Under the pieces are notes generated by a model. The model did no database searches and was not told the DNA's origin. It was given only the letters and a program-made list of their open reading frames with translations. Source: Actinomycetes bacterium (GTDB taxonomy: Bacteria; Actinomycetota; Actinomycetes; Propionibacteriales; Propionibacteriaceae). Taken from it: 39,421 nucleotides of DNA. The translations under genes were made by a program, and so were the position numbers. This document shows positions 1 through 6,370 of the stretch, piece after piece. The first letter of the stretch is position 1. The number at the start of each line of letters is the position of its first letter. The stretch is taken from the NCBI GenBank assembly GCA_023392635.1, contig JAEVYS010000089.1, positions 1 through 39,421 of the forward strand. The letters run 5' to 3'.

Positions 1-1
1 G

Positions 2-1000
2 ACGGCTCGCCCGCCGAGGAGCGTCCCGTGGCTGCTGGTCAGCGCCGGCGTCGTGGGCGCGGTCGGCCTGTTCCTCCTGGTGCTGTACGCCGCTCCGGAG
101 CTCCAGGCGAGGCATGAGCTCCTGGCGATGGCTGCTTCCTTCGCCCCGTACGGCTGGCTGGCCTGGCTGACTGCGGTGGCGCTCGGGCTCGCGGGAGCCC
201 GCGGCCGCACCCGCCTCCTCGTCGCCCCGCTCGCCCTCGGCCTCGCCTGGCACACCGGCATCCTGGCCCCCTACCTGCCCGGACCCACGCGAGCCGGCGC
301 CGGGCCACAGGCCTCCTTGAGCGTGCTCGAACTGAACCTGCGCTTCGGGCTGGCCGACCTCGACGCGCTCGCCCGACGCGTGGCCGAGGACAAGCCGGAC
401 GTGCTGGTGCTGCCCGAGTCGACCGCCACAACCGCGAAGACCCTGCGGAGGACGGCCTGGGCCAGGCAGTACCCGTACCTGGTCGGCACCACCGGCAGGG
501 ACTTCGACGCGGCGAAGGGGATCGGCGATCCCCGGGGGACGCTCGTGGCTTCGCGGTATCCGGTGAGCAGCCTGGACGCCGCCGACGACACCAGGTTCAG
601 CAACTTCGCCGTGCGCCTCGACCTGCCGGACCGCCCGCTGACGCTCATCGCGGCGCATCCGGCCAACCCCGAGCACGGCGTCGACACCTGGCTGCGCGAC
701 GCGGACTCGCTCGCTCGCCTTGCGATGCGCTACTCCCCCGGCCGCCTGGTCGTCGCCGGCGACCTCAACGCCACCGGCGAGCACCTCACCTTGCGGCAGC
801 TGAAGGCGAAGGCCGGGCTCGACGACACGGTGGCCGGGGAGGGCTGGCGTCCCACGTACCCGGCCGATGCCTGGTACCCACCGCTGATCCAGATCGACCA
901 CGTGCTGGCCTCGCCCCAGTTCGGCGTGACCGGCTACCGCACGGTGCGGGTGCCGGGGACCGACCACCTGGGCCTGCTGGTGCAGCTCTCGGTGTCGTGA
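2..1000 (+). CDS. Membrane-anchored endonuclease/exonuclease/phosphatase family protein (5' end outside window)
   Basis: The frame is open from base 2 to the TGA at 998-1000. The only in-window start is GTG at 53, but that would cut into the first membrane segment, so the true start is probably upstream and the gene is partial. Two or three hydrophobic N-terminal segments precede a C-terminal EEP (DNase I-like) domain with the family signposts in order: LNLRFG, VLPES (metal-binding Glu), AAHPAN, GDLNAT (catalytic Asp/Asn), IDHVLAS and GTDHLG (catalytic His). The family hydrolyses phosphodiester or phosphomonoester bonds of nucleic acids, inositol phosphates or sphingolipids. The substrate cannot be read from sequence; the membrane anchor suggests the domain works at the membrane, probably on its outer face. 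It converges on leuS, with a small palindromic repeat between the two genes. Confidence 0.85.
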   Translation, partial: TARPPRSVPWLLVSAGVVGAVGLFLLVLYAAPELQARHELLAMAASFAPYGWLAWLTAVALGLAGARGRTRLLVAPLALGLAWHTGILAPYLPGPTRAGAGPQASLSVLELNLRFGLADLDALARRVAEDKPDVLVLPESTATTAKTLRRTAWARQYPYLVGTTGRDFDAAKGIGDPRGTLVASRYPVSSLDAADDTRFSNFAVRLDLPDRPLTLIAAHPANPEHGVDTWLRDADSLARLAMRYSPGRLVVAGDLNATGEHLTLRQLKAKAGLDDTVAGEGWRPTYPADAWYPPLIQIDHVLASPQFGVTGYRTVRVPGTDHLGLLVQLSVS

Positions 1001-1003
1001 CCT

Positions 1004-1069
1004 GGACCGAATCGGGGACGGTTCCCAACTCGGTCCGGACCGAATTAGGAACCGTCGCCAACCTGGTCC
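1004..1069. repeat. Two tandem 33-bp palindromic units (REP-like) between convergent genes
   Basis: Units 1004-1036 and 1037-1069 match at 25 of 33 positions. Unit 1 ends in the inverted arms GGACCGA/TCGGTCC. The junction of the units, 1020-1053, is a 17+17 bp inverted repeat with two mismatches; both become G-U wobbles in RNA read from the reverse strand, so leuS read-through RNA would form an unbroken stem. No T tract follows. A near-identical partial copy lies inverted at 19951-19973, also between convergent genes, so this is a dispersed element and not a private terminator. Confidence 0.7.
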
Positions 1070-1081
1070 GGTGTGAAGGGG

Positions 1082-3571
1082 TCAGGCCGGGACGATGCTC
1101 ACCAGCTTCGGCGCCCGCACGATGACCTGACGGACCTCGCGGCCGGCCAGCGCACGCTGCACGGCCGGTTCGGCCAGTGCGATCGCCCGCAGCTCGTCCT
1201 CGCCGATCGATGGCGGCACGTCGAGCTTGGCACGGACCTTGCCCTGCACCTGCACCACACACGTGACCGAATCCGCCACCAGCAGCGCCGGGTCGACGAC
1301 GGGCCAGGACGCGTTCGCCACCGAGGGGGCATGGCCCAGCAGCTCCCACATCTCCTCGGCCACGTACGGGGCCACGGTGCTCAGGGCGATCGCCACCGTC
1401 TCGGCGGCTTCGCGCACGGCCGGATCCGCCGCGCCGGCGCCCGAGTCGATCACCTTGCGGACGGCGTTCACCAGTTCCATGATGCGGGCGACCGCCACGT
1501 TGAACCGGTGGCTCTCCAGGGACTCGGTGAGGTCGGCCACGGTCTTGTGGGTGACGCGCCGCAGGCCGACATCACCGGACGCCGGGTCGGCGCCGACGGG
1601 GCTGGTGACGTCCTGGGCGAGCCGGTGGGCGCGCTGCAGGAACTTCAGCGACGAACCCGGGGACATGTCGGCCCAGTCGATGTCGTCCTCCGGCGGGCCG
1701 GCGAACACCACGGTCGTGCGGATCGCGTCCACGCCGAACTCGTCGATCTGCTTGCCCAGGTCGACGCCGTTGCCCAGCGACTTGCTCATCGCCTTGCCCT
1801 GGTTGATGACCTGGCCCTGGTTCATCAGTCGCAGGAACGGCTCACCGAATTCGACCAGGCCGAGGTCCTGCAGCACCTTGGTGAAGAACCGGGAGTACAG
1901 CAGGTGCAGGATCGCGTGCTCGACCCCACCGACGTACTGGGCGACCGGCATCCACTTCGCCACCTCGGCCGGGTCGAACGGGCCCTCGGTGTAGGTCGGC
2001 GAGCAGTAGCGGAAGAAGTACCAGGACGAGTCGACGAAGGTGTCCATGGTGTCGGTGTCCCGCTTGCCCGGACCGCCGCAGGAGGGGCACTCCACGTTCA
2101 CCCAGTCGCTCGCCGAGGCCAGCGGGCTGGTGCCCAACGGACGCAGGCTCGCGCCGCGCAGGTCGGGCAGCGTCACCGGCAGCTGGTCGTCGGGCACCGG
2201 CACCTCGCCGCAGGCCGGGCAGTGGACGATCGGGATCGGGCAGCCCCAGAAGCGCTGGCGGCTCAGCAGCCAGTCGCGCAGGCGGAAGGTGACCGCCGCC
2301 TCACCCCGTCCCTCGGACGCGAGCTGCGCGGTGATCGTCGCGACACCGGCCTTCTTGTCGGTCAGCCCTTCGAGCGCGGGCGAGTTCACGTACGCGCCGT
2401 CCCCCGGGGTGGCGACGAACGTCTCGGCCGGGTCGGGCAGGCCGGTCTCCACGACCACCCGGACCGGCAGGCCGAACGCCTTGGCGAAGTCGAGGTCACG
2501 CTGGTCGTGGGCGGGCACGGCCATGACCGCGCCGGTGCCGTACTCGGCCAGCACGTAGTCCGCCGCGTACACCGGCAGCCGCTCGCCGTTGACCGGGTTG
2601 ATCGCGTGGACGCCGAGGAACACGCCCGTCTTGGGACGCTCGGAGCTCTGGCGTTCGATCTCGGTCGCCCGCTTGGTGACCTCCAGGTACTCCTCGAACG
2701 CCGCGCGCTGGTCGTCGGTCACGATCTCCGCAGCCAGCGGCGCCTCGGGGGCAACCACGAAGAACGTGGCGCCGTACAGGGTGTCCGGACGCGTGGTGAA
2801 CACCCGCACCGGCTCCTCGCGTCCCTCGATCGTGAAGTCGACCCACGCGCCCTCGGAGCGCCCGATCCAGTTGCGCTGCATGGCCAGCACCCGGTCGGGC
2901 CAGTTGCCCTCGATCGTGTCCATGTCGTCCAGCAGGCGCTGCGCGTACTCGGTGATCTTGAAGTACCACTGGGTGAGCTTGCGCTTCGTCACCACCGCGC
3001 CGCAGCGCTCGCACAGCCCCTGCACGACCTGCTCGTTGGCCAGCACCGTCTGGTCGTTGGGGCACCAGTTGACGTAGCTGTCCTTGCGGTAGGCCAGACC
3101 CCGCTCGTAGAAGCGCAGGAACAGCCACTGGGTCCAGCGGTAGTACTCGGGGTCCGACGTGTGCAGGCGCCGCGACCAGTCCAGGCTCAGCCCGTACCGC
3201 TTGAACGAGCGCGCCTGGGTCTCGATGTTCGCGTAGGTCCAGTCGGCGGGGTGTGCGTCGCGCGCGATGGCGGCGTTCTCCGCCGGCAGGCCGAAGGAGT
3301 CCCAGCCGATCGGGTGCATCACGTCGTAGCCGCGCAGGCGCCAGTACCGCGCCACCACGTCGCCCATCACGAAGGCCTCGGCGTGCCCCATGTGCAGGTC
3401 ACCGGACGGGTAGGGGAACATGTCGAGCATGTAGCGACGCTCCCTGGACCCGTCGTCGAGCGGGGTGAAGGTGCCATCCTCCTCCCAGAACCGCTGCCAC
3501 TTGTCCTGCGCCGCGGCGGCGTCGTAGCTCAGACGTTCCCGTTCGATGGTCACTTCCGCTTTCTCCTTCAT
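1082..3571 (-). CDS. leuS: Leucyl-tRNA synthetase
   Basis: 829 residues, full length for bacterial LeuRS. It charges tRNA-Leu with leucine in the cytoplasm. The class I signature HMGH is at residues 60-63 and KAMSKS at 593-598. The CP1 editing domain (about 230-430) carries TTRPDT near 259-264 and the GTGAVMAVPAHD segment near 345-356. Zinc-type Cys pairs are seen at 187/190, 451/454 and 495/498. The start is ATG at 3571, giving the N-terminus MKEKAEVTIE; an AGGG lies about 13 bases upstream. The gene is preceded by a leader peptide rich in Leu codons and a terminator hairpin, so expression is probably attenuated by leucine supply. Identity is certain; the regulation is inferred. Confidence 0.98.
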   Translation of the reverse strand: MKEKAEVTIERERLSYDAAAAQDKWQRFWEEDGTFTPLDDGSRERRYMLDMFPYPSGDLHMGHAEAFVMGDVVARYWRLRGYDVMHPIGWDSFGLPAENAAIARDAHPADWTYANIETQARSFKRYGLSLDWSRRLHTSDPEYYRWTQWLFLRFYERGLAYRKDSYVNWCPNDQTVLANEQVVQGLCERCGAVVTKRKLTQWYFKITEYAQRLLDDMDTIEGNWPDRVLAMQRNWIGRSEGAWVDFTIEGREEPVRVFTTRPDTLYGATFFVVAPEAPLAAEIVTDDQRAAFEEYLEVTKRATEIERQSSERPKTGVFLGVHAINPVNGERLPVYAADYVLAEYGTGAVMAVPAHDQRDLDFAKAFGLPVRVVVETGLPDPAETFVATPGDGAYVNSPALEGLTDKKAGVATITAQLASEGRGEAAVTFRLRDWLLSRQRFWGCPIPIVHCPACGEVPVPDDQLPVTLPDLRGASLRPLGTSPLASASDWVNVECPSCGGPGKRDTDTMDTFVDSSWYFFRYCSPTYTEGPFDPAEVAKWMPVAQYVGGVEHAILHLLYSRFFTKVLQDLGLVEFGEPFLRLMNQGQVINQGKAMSKSLGNGVDLGKQIDEFGVDAIRTTVVFAGPPEDDIDWADMSPGSSLKFLQRAHRLAQDVTSPVGADPASGDVGLRRVTHKTVADLTESLESHRFNVAVARIMELVNAVRKVIDSGAGAADPAVREAAETVAIALSTVAPYVAEEMWELLGHAPSVANASWPVVDPALLVADSVTCVVQVQGKVRAKLDVPPSIGEDELRAIALAEPAVQRALAGREVRQVIVRAPKLVSIVPA

Positions 3572-3597
3572 CTGCGCAATCCCTGATCACCGGCATG

Positions 3598-3634
3598 AAA
3601 AAGCCCCCGCGGGCCGTCAGGCTCGCCAGGGGCC
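3598..3634 (-). terminator. Attenuator terminator in the leuS leader
   Basis: On the reverse strand a GC-rich arm GCCCC pairs with GGGGC and is followed directly by five T residues (complement of 3598-3602), 26 bases before the leuS ATG. It is a terminator placed between a leader peptide and its gene. The CCGCG within its 3' half can alternatively pair with the CGCGG 3' arm of the preceding hairpin (3636-3659), giving a possible antiterminator. Confidence 0.75.
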
Positions 3635-3635
3635 G

Positions 3636-3659
3636 CCGCGACTGCGAGAGCAGCCGCGG
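3636..3659 (-). promoter_or_regulatory. Pause/anti-antiterminator hairpin of the leuS leader
   Basis: This 10-bp stem (one G-U) with a TCTC loop begins one base after the stop codon of the leader peptide. A ribosome stalled on the Leu codons would cover its 5' arm and free the 3' arm to compete with the downstream terminator. The stem is seen directly; the switching is inferred from classical attenuators. Confidence 0.6.
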
Positions 3660-3689
3660 CTATCGAAGCAGCAGGGATGCGTGGTGCAC
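3660..3689 (-). CDS. Leucine leader peptide of leuS (9 codons)
   Basis: GTG-CAC-CAC-GCA-TCC-CTG-CTG-CTT-CGA-TAG encodes (M)HHASLLLR. Three consecutive Leu codons and an Arg lie immediately before the stop, which is followed by a stable hairpin and then a T5 terminator in front of leuS. This is the layout of amino-acid attenuators of leucine genes. There is no Shine-Dalgarno sequence, but a TACCAT -10 element ends 6 bases before the GTG, so the message would start at the GTG (leaderless). It is far too short for ordinary gene finders. The peptide itself is probably only a sensor of charged tRNA-Leu. Confidence rests on the arrangement of parts; no expression data are available. Confidence 0.7.
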   Translation of the reverse strand: MHHASLLLR

Positions 3690-3695
3690 GCGCCC

Positions 3696-3701
3696 ATGGT
3701 A
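3696..3701 (-). promoter_or_regulatory. -10 element of the leuS leader transcript
   Basis: TACCAT (TANNNT type) lies 6 bases upstream of the leader-peptide GTG, which places the transcription start on or next to the start codon. A weak -35 candidate (GTGACG) lies 19 bases further upstream. Confidence 0.5.
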
Positions 3702-3808
3702 TCGGATCGCCCCCCGGGGACGTCACACGGTTCGTCGGCGCCGGCGGGCCCCCCGCCCTCGGCCTGCCAACAATTCCCCATACTGGGGGGTCCTGCTGCC
3801 TCCCACGC

Positions 3809-3827
3809 GCAGGTAAGGCAAGCCTTT
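3809..3827. promoter_or_regulatory. Probable IdeR/DtxR iron box upstream of the VIT-type transporter
   Basis: A 19-bp site with the core AGGTAAGGCAAGCCT matches the known DtxR/IdeR consensus (TTAGGTTAGGCTAACCTAA) at 12 of 19 positions and contains the perfect inverted repeat AAGGC-aa-GCCTT. It ends 41 bases before the ATG of a VIT/CCC1-family iron/manganese transporter, the kind of gene expected to respond to iron. Whether the regulator activates or represses depends on the promoter position, which is unclear. Confidence 0.6.
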
Positions 3828-3868
3828 CCTTGCTTGCGACTAGGGGTGATGCCGCCAGACTTGGCGTC

Positions 3869-4582
3869 ATGGCACTCCTGTTCGGCACCGCAGAGGCCGC
3901 CTCGACGCAGTCCCTGTCACATCGGCTCAACTGGCTGCGTGCGGGCGTTCTCGGCGCCAACGACGGGATCGTCTCGACCGCCGGCCTCGTGTTCGGCGTG
4001 GCCGGCGCGACCGCCGACTCGATCGCACTCCTGATCGCGGGATTCGCCGGCATGGTGGCGGGCGCCCTGTCCATGGCGGGCGGGGAGTACGTGTCGGTCA
4101 GCAGCCAGAAGGACAGCGAGGTGGCCGCGCTGCGGCAGCAGGAACAGGAGCTGGCCGCCAACCCCGACGGCAAGCTGCGCCAGCTCGCCGATCACTACGC
4201 CGAGCGGGGCCTGTCACGCGATCTCGCCGAACAGGTGGCGCGCGAGCTCAGCGCGCACGCCGCGCTGGATGCCCACGCCCAGGCGTTCCTGAATCTGGAC
4301 GCGGGCGAGTACGTCTCCCCCTGGGCCGCGGCCCGGGCGTCGTTGGTCGCCTTCCTGGCCGGCTCGGTGATCCCGCTGGTCGCCATCGTCGCCATGCCCG
4401 CGGCGGTGCGCCTGCCGCTCACGGTGGTTGCCGTCCTGGTGGCACTGGTGGTCACCGGAGCGGTCAGCGCCCGGCTGGGCGGTGCGGGGCCGTGGCGCGC
4501 CGTGCTCCGCAACGTCGTCGTCGGCAGCCTGGCGATGGGCCTCACGTACGCTGTGGGCTCGCTGGTGGGCTCCCAGCTCTGA
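3869..4582 (+). CDS. VIT1/CCC1 family iron/manganese transporter
   Basis: 237 residues from ATG 3869. The N-terminal block (LNWLRAGVLGANDGIVSTAG, then GFAGMVAGALSMAGGEYVSV) is diagnostic of the VIT1/CCC1 family, which exports or sequesters Fe2+/Mn2+. Next comes a charged cytosolic linker (about residues 75-145, rich in Glu, Gln and Ala) that corresponds to the metal-binding region of the family, and then three C-terminal membrane segments. Five segments in all fit the family. Longer in-frame extensions upstream are possible but would run through the iron box and lack family similarity. The 3' end overlaps the convergent DUF4192 gene by 41 bp. The likely role is relief of iron excess, consistent with the upstream IdeR-type site. 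Confidence 0.88.
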   Translation: MALLFGTAEAASTQSLSHRLNWLRAGVLGANDGIVSTAGLVFGVAGATADSIALLIAGFAGMVAGALSMAGGEYVSVSSQKDSEVAALRQQEQELAANPDGKLRQLADHYAERGLSRDLAEQVARELSAHAALDAHAQAFLNLDAGEYVSPWAAARASLVAFLAGSVIPLVAIVAMPAAVRLPLTVVAVLVALVVTGAVSARLGGAGPWRAVLRNVVVGSLAMGLTYAVGSLVGSQL

Positions 4583-5534
4583 GGTCGGCCGCGACCGCGG
4601 CGAGCCACGCCGGGCGGACGTCCTCCCACGCCTGCGGAGGGACCACCTCCGTGTTGACCCACTGCAGCAGCCCCGCCACCGGCGCCATCGGGTCGAGCTT
4701 CTCCAGCTCCTCCAGGCAGACCACCTGCAACGCCCCGTCCCCGGTCTGCCAGGCGGCTACGCCGAGCAGGCCGAGCACGGCCGCCCTGGCGGAGCTGAGG
4801 CAGTGTCGCACCACCTGCGTCCAGCGCTCGAGGTGCGCCTCGGCGTTGCGCCAGCGGATGGCCCGAAGGGCGGCGAGCTGGCCGTCCGGGCTGCTCACCA
4901 GCACCGCCAGCCGCACGCAGTCGACGAAGGCGAGCGGCGGCGGCTCCAGCAGCAGCCTCCTGAGCAGCCGCCGGCGGGCGCCGGCACCCATCGCCCCCAG
5001 CTCCCCGGCCTGCGCCTCGAACTCACCGAGCAGCGCATCGACCTCCGCGTCGGGTGGTCCGGCGATGCCGGCAGCGAGGTCGCTGCGCGAGGAGCGCGCG
5101 GGCAGCCCGAGCACCGCCGCATGCGCCGCCGCCGCACTGACCTCGCCGCTGATGCGTCCGGTCGCACCGTCGGGCCCGTCGGCGCGCCACCGCCTGCTGC
5201 CGACCTGCAGCACCCGTCCCAGACGCACCAGCCCGACCAGTTCGACGCAGTTGTCGAGCACCTCCCACGCCAGGTCCTCGTCATCGGTGTAGGCCAGGAA
5301 CCAGGCTTCCGCCGCCGGGAAGCGGCCGAACAGCCTGGCCAGCAGCTGGTCGAGGGCCGCGGGGTCGGTGACCGCGTCGAGGTCGACCCTCGCGGTCACG
5401 GCGACCCGCCCTCGCTCGAGCACCATCGCCACCAGCGACGCCTCGGGATGAAACCCGATCAGGTACGGCACGAGGCCGACCAGATCGTCGATACTGCGGA
5501 CGGCCAACCGGGCCAGCGGTTCGGAGAGACTCAT
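4542..5534 (-). CDS. DUF4192 domain-containing protein
   Basis: 330 residues from ATG 5534 (MSLSEPLARLAVRSIDDLVG). The N-terminal pattern of a short helix followed by VPYLIGFHPEASLVAMVL is the hallmark of DUF4192, a cytosolic family common in actinobacteria with no established activity. The C-terminal half contains the family's ALRAIRWRNAEAHLERW helix and LLGVAAWQTGDGALQVVCLEEL, which resembles a TPR-like helical hairpin. There is no signal peptide or membrane segment. The stop lies 41 bp inside the end of the convergent transporter gene. Longer starts exist upstream but add low-complexity sequence without family similarity. Function unknown. Confidence 0.85.
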   Translation of the reverse strand: MSLSEPLARLAVRSIDDLVGLVPYLIGFHPEASLVAMVLERGRVAVTARVDLDAVTDPAALDQLLARLFGRFPAAEAWFLAYTDDEDLAWEVLDNCVELVGLVRLGRVLQVGSRRWRADGPDGATGRISGEVSAAAAHAAVLGLPARSSRSDLAAGIAGPPDAEVDALLGEFEAQAGELGAMGAGARRRLLRRLLLEPPPLAFVDCVRLAVLVSSPDGQLAALRAIRWRNAEAHLERWTQVVRHCLSSARAAVLGLLGVAAWQTGDGALQVVCLEELEKLDPMAPVAGLLQWVNTEVVPPQAWEDVRPAWLAAVAADLRAGSPPASPQRT

Positions 5535-5602
5535 GCCAGGGCATTGTCGGAAGCCCCGGTGACGTCCGTTCACCCGTCCACAGCCCGACGTCCGGGACGT
5601 GG

Positions 5603-5611
5603 TTGTCCACA
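5603..5611 (+). promoter_or_regulatory. Isolated DnaA-box match
   Basis: TTGTCCACA matches the actinobacterial DnaA-box consensus exactly. A second, weaker CCGTCCACA lies at 5574-5582. They sit in the 114-bp divergent gap between the DUF4192 gene and the membrane protein at 5649. Two sites without an AT-rich region or replication genes do not make an origin; they may be chance or a DnaA-titrating site. Confidence 0.35.
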
Positions 5612-5648
5612 GGTTGCTCCGAGGAGCCGCGGGGTACCCTTGGCCGCG

Positions 5649-6335
5649 ATGACGCAGCAGCAATTCCCCGCCGGTACGCCTGACCGGCAGGAGCCGGGCC
5701 GCACCCCGCCACCGACCGGGTGGGCCCCTGCGCCCCTGTCCGACGGCGGTCGTCCGTCCGTGGCCCGCGAGCCGTCGGCACCCGCACAGCGCGGGACCCC
5801 GATCGGCGGGCCGGCGCTGGCGTCGGTGAAGATCGACGAGTTCGCGCCGCCCCGTTCCCGCCTCCCGCTCGTCGTGATCGTGGTCGCGCTGCTCGTGGCG
5901 GGACTGATCTGGGCCGGCACCGCCTGGCGCGGCCAGTCACCCCTTCCGGCAGCACCGAGCCCGAGCCCGTCGGCCCCCACACCGGTGGCGACCCCGAGTT
6001 CCTCCGGCCTGCCGTTCGTCACGCCCGACCAGCGGTACAGCGGACGCTGGGAGATCCTGAAGCACCAGTGGACCGACTCCGGCCTCGAGGTCGAGATCCG
6101 GCTCGCTGTCGACAAGGGCCCGGTGTCGTACTCGTTCCTGGCCTTCGGGAACAACGACGTGCAGGCGACCAGCTCCTCCCCCGGCTCGCAGAACCCCAAG
6201 TTCAACGGCCTTCCGCTGCAGACCGGGGACGAGGCGACCGGCTGGCTGTTCTTCCCCCTCGAGCGGGGAGCATCGACGATCATCCTCGCCACCGCCAGCG
6301 GCAACCAGATGTCGGCACTGGCCGTTGCGGGATAG
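5649..6335 (+). CDS. Membrane-anchored hypothetical protein with Pro-rich N-terminus
   Basis: 228 residues from ATG 5649. Residues 1-70 are Pro/Gly-rich and probably cytosolic and disordered. One membrane segment (RLPLVVIVVALLVAGLIWAG, about 71-91) follows, then a Pro/Ser/Thr linker (about 96-120). The C-terminal domain (about 125-228) is probably beta-rich and extracytoplasmic; it includes RWEILKHQWTDSGLEVEIRL and ends with ATASGNQMSALAVAG. Its fold recalls small secreted beta-sandwich domains attached to actinobacterial membrane proteins, but I do not recognise the family. A TACCCT hexamer lies 8 bases upstream of the ATG and no Shine-Dalgarno is evident, so it may be leaderless. The glycosyltransferase gene follows 35 bases later. 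Function unknown. Confidence 0.8.
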   Translation: MTQQQFPAGTPDRQEPGRTPPPTGWAPAPLSDGGRPSVAREPSAPAQRGTPIGGPALASVKIDEFAPPRSRLPLVVIVVALLVAGLIWAGTAWRGQSPLPAAPSPSPSAPTPVATPSSSGLPFVTPDQRYSGRWEILKHQWTDSGLEVEIRLAVDKGPVSYSFLAFGNNDVQATSSSPGSQNPKFNGLPLQTGDEATGWLFFPLERGASTIILATASGNQMSALAVAG

Positions 6336-6358
6336 CCGGGACGCGTTTCCCCAGCCGC

Positions 6359-6364
6359 TATGGT
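6359..6364 (+). promoter_or_regulatory. -10 element of the GT4 glycosyltransferase gene
   Basis: TATGGT ends 6 bases before the GTG start at 6371 and there is no Shine-Dalgarno sequence. This predicts a leaderless transcript and supports the GTG start. Confidence 0.45.
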
Positions 6365-6370
6365 GAACCG

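Noticed and set aside
1073..3586. An 837-codon open frame antisense to leuS
   Set aside because: It mirrors leuS codon structure in a GC-rich genome and has Arg/His/Gly-rich composition without any recognisable domain; leuS is certain.
3598..3700. T-box riboswitch before leuS
   Set aside because: No AGGGUGGNACCGCG-like antiterminator bulge sequence is present; the Leu-codon leader peptide explains the terminator better.
3660..3700. A Cys-containing 26-codon frame starting at the ATG near 3698 (reverse), as in cysteine-responsive leaders
   Set aside because: It runs through the hairpin and ends inside the terminator, and the gene behind is leuS; the LLLR frame fits the context.
5574..5611. 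Origin of replication
   Set aside because: There are two DnaA-like sites only, no AT-rich unwinding region and no dnaA or dnaN nearby.
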